Notes: generated by a model not told the origin, from the sequence alone. A stretch of 37,065 nucleotides of DNA from Cytophagaceae bacterium (GCA_027485575.1 JAIXQU010000097.1:1-37065), one strand, 5' to 3'. Positions 6,583 through 15,657 are shown, counted from the stretch's first letter. Numbers and translations are program-made.

Positions 6583-9297
6583 TTACCCCTTCAAAAACTG
6601 CCGTGTCACATACTGCATAATGCCGCCGTGTCGGTAGTATTCAATCTCAACTTGCGAATCCAATCGGGAAATGGCTTTGAACTCAAAAGTGGAACCATCT
6701 TCCCGAACTGCTTTCACGGTCAGCTCTTTGCCTGGAAAATTGTCGCTGCCAAGTCCAATGATGCTGAATGATTCTCTACCCGTTAGACCAAGGCTTTCGG
6801 TATTTTGTCCGTCTTTAAATTGCAATGGAACTACGCCCATTCCTACCAGATTGCTTCTGTGGATACGCTCATAACTTTCGGCAATCACAACCCGGATTCC
6901 TAAAAGGTAGGTTCCTTTGGCTGCCCAGTCCCGGCTTGAACCGGATCCGTATTCTTTACCAGCCAAGACCATTAAAGGCGTGTTTGTTCCTTTGTATTGA
7001 ACAGCAGCATCATATACGGTAGTTTCCTCGTTGGTTGGGAAATAGGTTGTGAATCCACCTTCTTTCGTAGCCACTTTATTTTTGATTCGTACGTTGGCAA
7101 AAGTTCCACGAACCATCACTTCATCGTGTCCTCTCCGGCTTCCATAAGAGTTGAAATCTTCTTTTGCAACACCTCTGCCAATCAGGTATTTACCTGCTGG
7201 AGTTCCTTCTTTAAAAGAACCGGCTGGTGAGATATGGTCGGTGGTAACAGAATCGCCCAAACTCAACAATACCCTGGCATTGTGGATATCCTGAATCTGG
7301 CCTGGCTCTACAGACATGTTTTCAAAAAACGGCGCTTCTTTAATATATGTAGATTCTGCATCCCATTTGTACACCTGTCCGGTTGCGGATTGCAATTCCT
7401 GCCACTGTGCGTCGCCATCAAAAATGGTATCGTAGCTCTTGGCAAATTCCGTTGTGGAAAGCGAAGAATGAATGGTGCTGTTGATTTCTTCTGTAGTTGG
7501 CCAAATGTCTTTTAACAAAACAGCGTTTCCAGATTTGTCAAAACCCAAAGGATCGTTTTCAAAATCGAAGTCAACTTTTCCAGCCAAAGCATAGGCAACA
7601 ACCAACATGGGTGACATCAAAAAGTTCATTTTGATTTGAGGGTGAACCCTTGCCTCGAAATTACGGTTACCAGAAAGGGCAGAAGCCACAACCAGGTCAT
7701 GAGATTCAACCGCTTTGGCGATATGGTCAGGTAAAGGACCTGAGTTTCCGATACAACTTGTGCAGCCATAGCCTACCACGTTGAATTTCAGCTTCTCCAT
7801 GTAAGGCAACAAGCCGGATTTGGAAAGATATTCGGTAACTACTTTGGAACCTGGAGCCAGCGAAGGCTTTACCCAAGGTTTGATGTCCAGACCTTTTTCA
7901 ACTGCTTTTTTGGCTATCAATCCTGCTCCGATCATTACAGATGGATTGGAGGTATTGGTACAGGAAGTGATGGCTGCGAGAACCACATTTCCATCGTACA
8001 ACATGTAATCCTCTTTGCCGTCAAAAACATAAGCGCCTTTCATAGAACCTTCTTCGATGGTGGCGGTTTCTGTTTTTGCTCTACTTGCGGCAGGTACATA
8101 TTTTCTTCCAAAATCCTGAATCAAACCTTCAAATTTGGATTTGAATTCGGATACAACAATCTTATCCTGAGGTCTTTTTGGGCCCGAAACGGTTGGAACA
8201 ACGGTTGATAAATCCAGTTCCACAACGGATGAATATTCAATTGGTTCGCTGTGATCCAACCAAAGCATATTGGCTTTGCAATAGGCCTCCACAGTTTTAA
8301 CCAACGCTTCAGGCCGGTTTGATTTTCTTAAATAATCCAATGTCTGGTCATCAATCGGGAAGAAAGAAACAGTAGAACCAAACTCAGGTGACATATTGGA
8401 AATGGTGGCTCTGTCCGGAACAGTAAGCGTGGCAAGTCCTTCGCCAAAAACTTCTACGAATTTGCCAACCACACCATGTTTTCTTAAGATTTGGGTAATG
8501 GTCAAAACCATATCAGTTGCCGTTGTTCCCAACGGAAGTTTTCCAGTCAGTTTTAAACCAACTACTTCCGGCATGATGAAAAACAAAGGCTGACCCAAAA
8601 GGGCTGCTTCTGCTTCAATTCCACCCACACCCCAGGCCACAACACCGATTCCGTTTACCATTGGCGTGTGAGAATCAGTCCCCACCAAAGTATCAGGAAA
8701 AGCGATTCCATTTCTAACCTGAACGGCTTTGGCCAGATATTCAAGGTTTACCTGGTGGCAAATGCCCATTCCCGGAGGCACCACAGAAAAGTTATCAAAC
8801 GATTTCTGCGCCCATTTCAGGAACTGATATCGTTCTCCATTTCGCTCATATTCAACTTCTACATTTTTTTCTAATGAATCAGCTGTGCCGAAATAATCCA
8901 CCATAACAGAATGGTCAATCACCAAATCAACAGGAATCAATGGATTTACCTTATTTGGGTCCATTCCTTTTCTGGCCATTTCACCTCTGATTGAGGCAAT
9001 GTCAACCACGGCCGGAACACCTGTAAAATCCTGCATCAATACCCTGGCTGGCATAAAAGGAATTTCTTTGTCCGCTGGTTTTGGCGCCCAACCCAAAACG
9101 GTTTCTACATTTTCCTGCGTTATCGCAAAACCATCATAGTTTCTCAGTGCATTTTCAACCAGAATCCGGATAGAATAAGGAAGTTTGGAAATGTTTTTTC
9201 CTTGCTTTTGAAGTTCTGCAAGGCTATAATACTTTACTTTTCCATTTGGTGTATCGAGTTCACGGACAATGCCGTAGATGTCTTGTTTTTCTGACAT
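6583..9297 (-). CDS. acnA: Aconitate hydratase A
   Basis: This 904-residue enzyme interconverts citrate and isocitrate in the TCA cycle in the cytoplasm and is of normal length for the AcnA/IRP1 type. The three [4Fe-4S] ligands are visible: C446 in ITSCTNTSN, and C512 and C515 in GYGCTSCIGNSG. Also present are GTDSHTPMVNG (around 206-216), the swivelling C-terminal domain with SLGDSVTTDHISPAG, and the substrate-binding YGSGSSRDWAAKG. The ATG at 9297 gives the standard N-terminus. It is transcribed alone: the rplY terminator lies upstream and a 25-nt palindrome lies just after its stop. The 3' end has been duplicated (relic at 5911-6014), but the gene itself is intact. Confidence 0.97.
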   Translation of the reverse strand: MSEKQDIYGIVRELDTPNGKVKYYSLAELQKQGKNISKLPYSIRILVENALRNYDGFAITQENVETVLGWAPKPADKEIPFMPARVLMQDFTGVPAVVDIASIRGEMARKGMDPNKVNPLIPVDLVIDHSVMVDYFGTADSLEKNVEVEYERNGERYQFLKWAQKSFDNFSVVPPGMGICHQVNLEYLAKAVQVRNGIAFPDTLVGTDSHTPMVNGIGVVAWGVGGIEAEAALLGQPLFFIMPEVVGLKLTGKLPLGTTATDMVLTITQILRKHGVVGKFVEVFGEGLATLTVPDRATISNMSPEFGSTVSFFPIDDQTLDYLRKSNRPEALVKTVEAYCKANMLWLDHSEPIEYSSVVELDLSTVVPTVSGPKRPQDKIVVSEFKSKFEGLIQDFGRKYVPAASRAKTETATIEEGSMKGAYVFDGKEDYMLYDGNVVLAAITSCTNTSNPSVMIGAGLIAKKAVEKGLDIKPWVKPSLAPGSKVVTEYLSKSGLLPYMEKLKFNVVGYGCTSCIGNSGPLPDHIAKAVESHDLVVASALSGNRNFEARVHPQIKMNFLMSPMLVVAYALAGKVDFDFENDPLGFDKSGNAVLLKDIWPTTEEINSTIHSSLSTTEFAKSYDTIFDGDAQWQELQSATGQVYKWDAESTYIKEAPFFENMSVEPGQIQDIHNARVLLSLGDSVTTDHISPAGSFKEGTPAGKYLIGRGVAKEDFNSYGSRRGHDEVMVRGTFANVRIKNKVATKEGGFTTYFPTNEETTVYDAAVQYKGTNTPLMVLAGKEYGSGSSRDWAAKGTYLLGIRVVIAESYERIHRSNLVGMGVVPLQFKDGQNTESLGLTGRESFSIIGLGSDNFPGKELTVKAVREDGSTFEFKAISRLDSQVEIEYYRHGGIMQYVTRQFLKG

Positions 9298-9404
9298 AGA
9301 AGTTGCTTTAGGCAGATGTTATGTTGAATTTTTAAAGCTGCGAAAATAGGGACTTTGAATTTCAGGATTGATTAAAATTGAAAAAAAACTCAAGTTAAAT
9401 CCAT

Positions 9405-9437
9405 AAAAAAAGCCTCCGGGGTTTCAGAGGCTTTTTT
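9405..9437 (-). terminator. Intrinsic terminator after rplY
   Basis: An A-run and GCCTC (9405-9416) pair with GAGGC and a T-run (9427-9437), giving a hairpin with a U-tract in either direction. It lies 18 bases past the rplY stop on the minus strand. It separates the prs-rplY unit from acnA, whose promoter must lie between here and 9297. Confidence 0.88.
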
Positions 9438-9455
9438 GGTCAATCTAACTAAATA

Positions 9456-10019
9456 TTAGTCTTTCTGGTTTTTTAATGCCCTTGGGATTTCAATGGTCAC
9501 CACAGGCACTGAAGCCGGATTTAATATTTTGTAATTTTCGGTTTCAATGGAACTCACTTTGACAGTTTTTCCAAGATCAAGATCTGAAACATCGATGCTT
9601 ACAAAATCAGGAAGGTTTGCTGGTAAAGCTGAAATTTTTACTTTTCTAAGCCTTTGAACAAGTTTTCCACCTTTGGAAACGCCTACTGAGTTTCCTTTGA
9701 TTCTGACAGGAACTTCCATTTTAACTTCCTTTTTCTCATCTAACTGAAGGAAATCTGCATGAAGAATAATGTCATTAACCGGGTGAAATTGAATATCCTG
9801 CAAAATTGCCCTGAATTTTTTTCCTTCCACATTCAGGTCCACAATGTGCGCATCTGGTGTATAAACCAAAGCCCTGAATAAATACATAGGTACTGCAAAA
9901 TGTACCTGTTCGTTTCCACCATAAAGTACACAAGGCACTTCGGCTTTTTCACGGAGTTCTTTAGAGGCGGTTTTACCGAGATTCGCTCTTTTAAACCCTA
10001 CAATCTCTACTGATTTCAT
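9456..10019 (-). CDS. rplY: 50S ribosomal protein L25 (TL5/Ctc type)
   Basis: This encodes 187 residues: an N-terminal L25 5S-rRNA-binding domain (about 1-90; ASKELREKAEVPCVLYGG, then the IVDLNVEGKKFRAILQDIQ segment), followed by the C-terminal beta domain of the long TL5/Ctc form (EVPVRIKGNSVGVSKGG, LPDFVSIDVSDLDLGKTVKV). It binds 5S rRNA in the large ribosomal subunit. It follows prs by 27 bases on the same strand and should share its transcript, an arrangement common in bacteria. A strong terminator follows at 9405-9437. The length and start are normal. Confidence 0.96.
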   Translation of the reverse strand: MKSVEIVGFKRANLGKTASKELREKAEVPCVLYGGNEQVHFAVPMYLFRALVYTPDAHIVDLNVEGKKFRAILQDIQFHPVNDIILHADFLQLDEKKEVKMEVPVRIKGNSVGVSKGGKLVQRLRKVKISALPANLPDFVSIDVSDLDLGKTVKVSSIETENYKILNPASVPVVTIEIPRALKNQKD

Positions 10020-10046
10020 TTTTGAAAATTGATTTGTATATAAAAA

Positions 10047-10976
10047 TTAAAGAAATAACGTACTTATTGATTCTTGTGCGTGCACTCTTCGAATTGCTTT
10101 TGCAAAAAGAGGAGCGACACTGAGCACTTTTATTTTTGGATTATTCAACTGTTTTTGGGGTAAAGAATCGGTTACCACAATTTCAGTCAAGGCTGAATTT
10201 AGTATTACTTCATTGGCTTTGCCTGAAAAAATACCATGGGTGCAAAATGCCCTAACGCTCAATGCTCCCTTTTCCATTAAAACGGCAGCTGCTTTTGCTA
10301 AGGTGCCACCTGTATCTACGATATCGTCAACCAGCAAAACATTCATCCCACTCACATCTCCGATAACCTGCATGGTTGCAATTTCATTTGCCCTTAACCG
10401 ATGCTTGTCACAAACCGCCAGTTCTACACCAAAATGTTTGGCATATGTTCTTGCCCTTCCAACACCGCCAACGTCTGCTGAAGCAAACATGAAATTACTT
10501 AGTTTTAAGTCCCTTATGTAAGGAACGAAAATTGCTGTGCCATCCAAATGGTCAACAGGACAATCGAAAAAGCCTTGAATCTGTCCTGCATGCAGGTCCA
10601 GCGTCATCAATCTTTGGATACCGGCGGCTGACAATAAATTGGCCACCAACTTTGCACCAATGGCAACTCTTGGCTTGTCTTTTCTATCCTGCCTTGCATA
10701 ACCGAAATATGGAATTACAGCAGTAATATTGCTCGCAGAAGCCCTTCTAACAGCGTCAGCCATGAGCAAAAGTTCCATTAAATTATCAGAAGGAGCGCAT
10801 GTCGCATTGATCAGGAACACATCTTCTCCGCGAATGGATTCATTAAATTCAGGTGCCATTTCTCCATCACTGAATTTGTTAATTTTCAATGCACCAAGAG
10901 GGGCGCCGTAATGTTCTGAAATCTGCTCAGCAAGGTATTTGGATACTGTGCCGGAGAAGATTTTTACGCTGGACAT
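10047..10976 (-). CDS. prs: Ribose-phosphate pyrophosphokinase
   Basis: This 309-residue enzyme makes PRPP from ribose 5-phosphate and ATP, feeding purine, pyrimidine, histidine and NAD synthesis. It has the FSDGEMAPEFNESIRGEDVF N-terminal segment, the ATP-binding loop YFGYARQDRKDKPR, the metal-binding LDLHAGQIQGFFDCP, and the PRPP loop LLVDDIVDTGGTLAKAA. Length is typical of class I enzymes. It is the first gene of the prs-rplY pair. A TACCTTTG -7 box lies at 11003-11010, leaving a leader of about 20 bases. Confidence 0.97.
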   Translation of the reverse strand: MSSVKIFSGTVSKYLAEQISEHYGAPLGALKINKFSDGEMAPEFNESIRGEDVFLINATCAPSDNLMELLLMADAVRRASASNITAVIPYFGYARQDRKDKPRVAIGAKLVANLLSAAGIQRLMTLDLHAGQIQGFFDCPVDHLDGTAIFVPYIRDLKLSNFMFASADVGGVGRARTYAKHFGVELAVCDKHRLRANEIATMQVIGDVSGMNVLLVDDIVDTGGTLAKAAAVLMEKGALSVRAFCTHGIFSGKANEVILNSALTEIVVTDSLPQKQLNNPKIKVLSVAPLFAKAIRRVHAQESISTLFL

Positions 10977-11002
10977 AAGTTTTTGCTATGCGAATTGGGC
11001 CG

Positions 11003-11010
11003 CAAAGGTA
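11003..11010 (-). promoter_or_regulatory. Bacteroidota -7 promoter box for prs-rplY
   Basis: The minus strand reads TACCTTTG, a perfect TAnnTTTG match, 26 bases upstream of the prs ATG. I see no clear TTG at the expected -33 distance, so the call rests on the -7 box and its position. Confidence 0.55.
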
Positions 11011-11073
11011 TGCTTTTTGTGATTGAATCGGAAGAATTTTCTAAAAATAGTCTTTCAAAAATGAAGTCTAAGG

Positions 11074-12021
11074 TTAAATCCACTTTTTGTTTCTGAAGTA
11101 ATAGATTATTCCAAGGCTTGAAACAGACATTAAAATCAATGAAATCCAAAAACCAACGGGAGAATGAAGTCCGGGAATCAGGTTGAAATTCATTCCAAAA
11201 ATGCTGGCTATCAGGGTAGGAGGGAGGAAAACAATACTGAAAACAGTAAATATCTTGATAATTTGATTTTGCTCCAGTGTGATTAAGTTCATCAGGGTAT
11301 TTTGAAGATATTCCAATCTTTCAAAATTAAAACTTGTGTATTCCAACAAGGACGAAATGTCCTTCAACACAATTTTTAGCCTGTCTTTTTTGTCTTCTGG
11401 AAAAAGGGCAGAGCGCATGCATGCAGAAAGCACCCGCTGTTTGTCTATAATTCCAGCCCTCAGTTGCATGGTTCTTTCCTGGAGGTCATTGATTACCAGA
11501 ATGTTGTTGCTGTCTGTTTGTCTGTTTGTGTTTAAACTTCGAGAAATCTGGGTAATATCTTTCGCAATGGTTTCAACCAAATCGGCCTCATAATCAATCT
11601 GGGTTTCAAACAAACGAAGCAAAACATCGGAACCGGAAAGAAACTGCTCTTTACTGATTTTCATTTTCCTGACTGTATCAGCAAAAATTCTGGAATCGCC
11701 TGTCCTTAGTGTAAACAACGTTCCAGCCTTCAACTGAAAAGCCACCGGATAAGACTCTTCTTCCTTTTTTGGGTTGATTATCAGAAAGTTTGAGTTTGCG
11801 ATTATGGTTTGCTCTCTTTCCACATATCGGCTGGAACTCTCTATCTCTATTACTTCCTGCGGGGTTTGAAAACTAAGGTTGAAATGCCCTTCAATCCAAT
11901 CTTCGTCTGACGCGGATGCGTTTTGAAGATCTACCCAAACGATGTCGTCCAATTCTTCAATTTCTTCCAGCGAGGTTTCTTTTCGGATATCCTTTCCTTC
12001 TTTGTAGTAAACCCTGACCAT
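11074..12021 (-). CDS. corA: CorA-family divalent metal transporter
   Basis: This encodes 315 residues: a long cytoplasmic N-terminal domain with alpha/beta and coiled-coil parts (about 1-250), then two C-terminal membrane helices (about 257-275 and 288-309) separated by the family signature GMN (276-278). CorA proteins form homopentameric Mg2+ or Co2+ channels in the inner membrane. After GMN the loop reads FNLIPGLHSPVGFW, lacking the P-E-L acid pair seen in classical CorA, so ion preference is uncertain and Zn2+ or other transport is possible. It ends in a basic RNKKWI tail. It stands alone between prs and the CoA-transferase gene on the same strand. Confidence 0.9.
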   Translation of the reverse strand: MVRVYYKEGKDIRKETSLEEIEELDDIVWVDLQNASASDEDWIEGHFNLSFQTPQEVIEIESSSRYVEREQTIIANSNFLIINPKKEEESYPVAFQLKAGTLFTLRTGDSRIFADTVRKMKISKEQFLSGSDVLLRLFETQIDYEADLVETIAKDITQISRSLNTNRQTDSNNILVINDLQERTMQLRAGIIDKQRVLSACMRSALFPEDKKDRLKIVLKDISSLLEYTSFNFERLEYLQNTLMNLITLEQNQIIKIFTVFSIVFLPPTLIASIFGMNFNLIPGLHSPVGFWISLILMSVSSLGIIYYFRNKKWI

Positions 12022-12120
12022 GCTTTCCGGAATATTTTAAACTGAAGTTTTGATAAAATCGACTTTAAATAGCTGACTTTGAATTATTTGTTTTCCAATT
12101 TTTAGGAAAATTGTGTTGTG

Positions 12121-12777
12121 TTATTCTTCCATTTCAAATACTGAACCGGAGATTTTCAGCTTTCCTTCCGTTGAATTTTGAATTTCTTCAATGCCCACAC
12201 CTTTGGCCCTTTCAAGAAGCATAAAACCACCTTCAGGCAGGACTTCAAAAACACCGAGTTCGGTTACAATTTTTTTTACGCAACGCAAACCCGTTATAGG
12301 AAGACTGCAATTTTTAAGGAGTTTCGATTTTCCATCTTTGCTTTTGTGCTGCATGGCGACTATGATGTTTTTGGCCGAGGCAACCAAATCCATGGCCCCA
12401 CCCATGCCCTTAACCATTTTGCCTGGAACTTTCCAGTTTGAAATATCTCCATTTTCAGAAACTTCCATTGCGCCCAAAACAGTTAAATCTACATGGCCAC
12501 CACGGATCATGGCAAAGCTGTCAGCTGAGCTAAACAAGGAAGAACCAGGTATCATTGTTATGGTTTGTTTTCCGGCATTGATTAAATCCGGGTCTACTTC
12601 TGAATCATTTGGAAAAGGCCCGATTCCCAAAAGTCCATTTTCAGATTGAAGGACTACATTAATTCCTGAAGGAATATAGTTGGCAACCAAAGTTGGAATC
12701 CCAATTCCCAGATTTACATAATATCCATCTTTTAATTCTTTGGCAATTCGTCTGGCAATTCCGTTTTTGTCGAGCAT
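12121..12777 (-). CDS. scoB: 3-oxoacid CoA-transferase, subunit B
   Basis: This encodes 218 residues from the ATG at 12775-12777, which gives the usual start MLDKNGIARRIAKEL; the longer frame to 12828 adds an unlikely tail. The catalytic glutamate lies in SENGLLGIGPFP, with GIGIPTLVANYIP before it and the GGAMDLVASAKNIIVAMQH and GFMLLERAKGVGIEEIQ segments after. With a subunit A it transfers CoA between succinate and acetoacetate (SCOT/AtoDA type). No subunit A gene is next to it: the upstream neighbour is divergent aguB and the downstream one is corA. The partner must be elsewhere. The 266 bases between it and aguB are AT-rich with no clear signal. Confidence 0.9.
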   Translation of the reverse strand: MLDKNGIARRIAKELKDGYYVNLGIGIPTLVANYIPSGINVVLQSENGLLGIGPFPNDSEVDPDLINAGKQTITMIPGSSLFSSADSFAMIRGGHVDLTVLGAMEVSENGDISNWKVPGKMVKGMGGAMDLVASAKNIIVAMQHKSKDGKSKLLKNCSLPITGLRCVKKIVTELGVFEVLPEGGFMLLERAKGVGIEEIQNSTEGKLKISGSVFEMEE

Positions 12778-13043
12778 GGTGCAGTAATTAGGATGGCAAA
12801 AAAAGGCAATTAAGATTTTGAAACGCAAAAAGTTTTAAAGGACTTTTCATTTTTTCTTTCAAGGCAAATGAATCAATGCTTTTCACTGTTATTCTAAAAG
12901 CTTGAAATTGAGAATATTGATTAATATCTTAACCTAAAAACCAATTAACCTGCCCTCGATTTCCAATTAAGTTGGTAGTTTGCATCGGCAAAAAATAGTA
13001 GGTTTAAATAAGTTAAAGTTAAGAATTTCAGCAGTTTAAGAAA

Positions 13044-13910
13044 ATGGAAAGAAAGGTTAAGATTGGTATGGTCCAGACGGAGTGCAGCAATGTACCTTCC
13101 CAAAATATGGATTATACGGTTGCCCAAATCAGGAAATTGGCATCAGCAGGAGCTCAGGTTATTGTTTTACAGGAACTTTTCAGGTCACTTTATTTTTGTG
13201 ATATCGAATCCTATGACAATTTTGGATTGGCCGAATCTATTCCAGGACCTTCCACAGATTTTTTAGGAAAACTTGCAGGTGAACTAGGTGTGGTTATTGT
13301 AGCCTCCCTTTTTGAAAAACGTGCGGAAGGTCTTTATCATAATACAACTGCGGTTTTAAATGCCGACGGTTCATATCTCGGGAAGTATAGAAAAATGCAT
13401 ATTCCTGACGATCCTGGTTATTACGAAAAATTCTATTTTACCCCCGGAGACCTGGGATATAAAGTTTTTGATACAAAATACGGCAAGATCGGAGTTTTGA
13501 TTTGTTGGGATCAATGGTATCCCGAAGCGGCAAGAATTACCACTTTAATGGGTGCAGATTTTCTGGTTTATCCGACCGCCATAGGTTGGGCACTTCATCA
13601 GGATAAAAGAACCAATGAACTTCAATACAATGCCTGGCAATCGGTTATGAAAGGTCATTCTGTCGCAAATGGGATTCCGGTAGTTGCTGTAAACAGGACT
13701 GGGATAGAAGGAGATATGCAGTTTTGGGGAGGCTCTTTTATTACCAATGCCTTTGGAAATGTAGAGTTTCAGGCTGCCCATTTGGAGGAGTCAGTTTCTA
13801 TCCAAACGATCGATTTAAACCTATCTGATTATTACCGCACACATTGGCCATTTTTACGTGACCGACGAATAGATTCCTACAACCTAATCGAAAAGCGATT
13901 TATTGATTAG
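13044..13910 (+). CDS. aguB: N-carbamoylputrescine amidase
   Basis: This 288-residue nitrilase-superfamily enzyme hydrolyses N-carbamoylputrescine to putrescine, CO2 and ammonia, the last step of the agmatine route to polyamines. The catalytic triad is present: E44 in VLQELFRSLYF, K117 in KYRKMHIPDDPGYYEKFYF, and C154 in LICWDQWYPEAAR. The substrate-specific segments TAIGWALHQDK and FWGGSFI are also those of AguB. It starts at an ATG at 13044 and is the first gene of a tight plus-strand run (15 bases to the glycosyltransferase). Agmatine deiminase, its usual partner, is not in the window. Confidence 0.93.
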   Translation: MERKVKIGMVQTECSNVPSQNMDYTVAQIRKLASAGAQVIVLQELFRSLYFCDIESYDNFGLAESIPGPSTDFLGKLAGELGVVIVASLFEKRAEGLYHNTTAVLNADGSYLGKYRKMHIPDDPGYYEKFYFTPGDLGYKVFDTKYGKIGVLICWDQWYPEAARITTLMGADFLVYPTAIGWALHQDKRTNELQYNAWQSVMKGHSVANGIPVVAVNRTGIEGDMQFWGGSFITNAFGNVEFQAAHLEESVSIQTIDLNLSDYYRTHWPFLRDRRIDSYNLIEKRFID

Positions 13911-13924
13911 AAAAATGTATAGTC

Positions 13925-15055
13925 TTGGACATTAGTTTTTTACATCTTTTTTTATATTCCTTTACCGGGATATTTGTTTTCTGTGGGGTCATTCAAATGT
14001 TTTACCACTGGTATTTTTTTATAAGAATTATCAGGTTTAAAGATGAAACAACAGACCCTGAAATCTGGCCTTCGATATCTGTTATCATTTGTGCAAGAAA
14101 CGAACTTCAAAATCTTCAAAAACTTATTCCTCTTTTGTTGTCGCAGGATTATCCTGATTTTGAGATTGTTATAATCGATGATAGGTCCGACGATCCAATG
14201 TATGACTATATGTTAGAGCAAAGGGCCAGTCAAAAAAATCTGAAATTGGTACGGGTCAATTATACCCCGGAGGGAATGAACCCAAAGAAATTTGCTCTAA
14301 CCATGGGAATCCGGTCAGCCAGATTTAACAATTTGCTTTTTACCGATGCCGATTGTATTCCGACAGGAAACCAGTGGATTAAAACAATGGCCAAAAATAT
14401 TGCAGGTAAGGAAGAAATAATTTTAGGGTATTCTCCCTATTTAAAAATGCCAGGCCTGTTGAATGCATTAATCCGATATGATGCTTTTTTTACCGCAGTT
14501 CAGTATTTCAGCTTTGCACTTGCAGGTTTGCCATATATGGGCGTAGGAAGGAATCTTGCCTATAAAAAACCTCTTTTTATGAAGTTAAAGGGCTTTTTCA
14601 AGCATATTCCGGTAACAGGTGGAGACGACGATTTGTTCGTAAACAGGGCAGCTACCAAAAACAATATTTCCGTTTGCTTAGATCCCGAAAGCTTTAATTT
14701 TTCTATTCCTAAAGAAACCTGGTATGACTGGTACCGGCAAAAAACCAGGCATTTATCGGTAGGGAAATATTATAAGGCAAACCATAAATTTTTATTGGGA
14801 ATGCTTGCTGTTAGTAATTTACTGTTTTATCTGACCGCCATTCCTTTATTTTTCTTTCCAATTACATTACCTTTGGTTGCAGTTGGTTTTATTTGGAAAA
14901 TCGCCAACCATGCAGTGGTTATGAATCAGATAAAAAAGAAATTAAATGAACCTTTTTCAATTTGGCTATTTCCGCTGCTTGATTTTACGCACAGTATAGC
15001 CATTTTTGCATTTTCATTTCCTGCCAGATTCTCTAAAAGAGCCACATGGATGTAG
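13925..15055 (+). CDS. Membrane-anchored family 2 glycosyltransferase
   Basis: This encodes 376 residues from a TTG at 13925; there is no in-frame ATG before codon 25, and starting there would cut the first membrane helix (about 5-35). The GT2 domain (about 48-270) shows SVIICARNELQNL, IVIIDDRSDD, the metal-binding TDADC (D141, D143), the GGDDDLF acidic motif (D234-236) and a QKTRH motif (272-276) in place of QxxRW. Two or three more membrane helices follow (about 288-330, 350-372). It is probably a processive or lipid-linked sugar transferase for a surface polysaccharide or glycolipid; the sugar is unknown. Its last codons overlap the sigma-factor start by 10 bases, so they are translationally coupled. 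Confidence 0.88.
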   Translation: MDISFLHLFLYSFTGIFVFCGVIQMFYHWYFFIRIIRFKDETTDPEIWPSISVIICARNELQNLQKLIPLLLSQDYPDFEIVIIDDRSDDPMYDYMLEQRASQKNLKLVRVNYTPEGMNPKKFALTMGIRSARFNNLLFTDADCIPTGNQWIKTMAKNIAGKEEIILGYSPYLKMPGLLNALIRYDAFFTAVQYFSFALAGLPYMGVGRNLAYKKPLFMKLKGFFKHIPVTGGDDDLFVNRAATKNNISVCLDPESFNFSIPKETWYDWYRQKTRHLSVGKYYKANHKFLLGMLAVSNLLFYLTAIPLFFFPITLPLVAVGFIWKIANHAVVMNQIKKKLNEPFSIWLFPLLDFTHSIAIFAFSFPARFSKRATWM

Positions 15056-15657
15056 AATATCTTTCCTTTAAAGAGCGGAGCCCTGAGCTATATAACAAAG
15101 TTATGTTGGCTAAAGAGGGAGACCAGAAGGCCATTGCTTTCTTGCTTGAAAGGTATAAAAAATCGCTTTTATCCATGATTCTTAAAATGGTCAGGAATCT
15201 TGACGATGCGGAAGATATTTCCATTGAGGTTTTCGAAAAGGCATTCAGAAACATTCATAAATTCGATGCCAAATACTCATTTTCTACCTGGCTATTTAAA
15301 ATTGGCACCAACCATACCATTGATTTTCTTCGCCACAAAAAATTAAAAACTTTCAGTATTCATGGAGAAGTAAGCGATGGAAAAGGAGATTCTTTTACCA
15401 TCGATGTTGCATCACATGATTTTGACCCTCAGGAGATTCTGCTTAAAAAACAAAGCCATGAACAATTAAGAGACATTGTATCACAGCTTCCGGCTATGTA
15501 TCAAACTCTTATCCGGATGAAGTATTTTGATGAGTTGAGTCTGGAAGAAATTCAAAAGGAAATTCAAATTCCGGTCAATACAATTAAAATCAGGTTGTTC
15601 CGGGCCAGAAATCTGATACTTGGTATCATGGAAGGTAAGAGGAGCAATAAATATTAG
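15046..15657 (+). CDS. ECF-type RNA polymerase sigma factor
   Basis: This encodes 203 residues. Region 2 (about 20-95) holds the core-binding and -10-melting signature DDAEDISIEVFEKAFRNI, then YSFSTWLFKIGTNHTIDFLR. Region 4 (about 143-195) has LPAMYQTLIRMKYFDELS and a helix-turn-helix LEEIQKEIQIPVNTIKIRLF. The two are joined by a linker with an acidic stretch. It directs RNA polymerase to a specific promoter set; which set is unknown. Its ATG lies inside the end of the glycosyltransferase gene. No anti-sigma gene is visible next to it, which is unusual for an envelope-stress ECF factor, though Bacteroidota have SigW-like factors without one. Confidence 0.92.
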   Translation: MDVEYLSFKERSPELYNKVMLAKEGDQKAIAFLLERYKKSLLSMILKMVRNLDDAEDISIEVFEKAFRNIHKFDAKYSFSTWLFKIGTNHTIDFLRHKKLKTFSIHGEVSDGKGDSFTIDVASHDFDPQEILLKKQSHEQLRDIVSQLPAMYQTLIRMKYFDELSLEEIQKEIQIPVNTIKIRLFRARNLILGIMEGKRSNKY

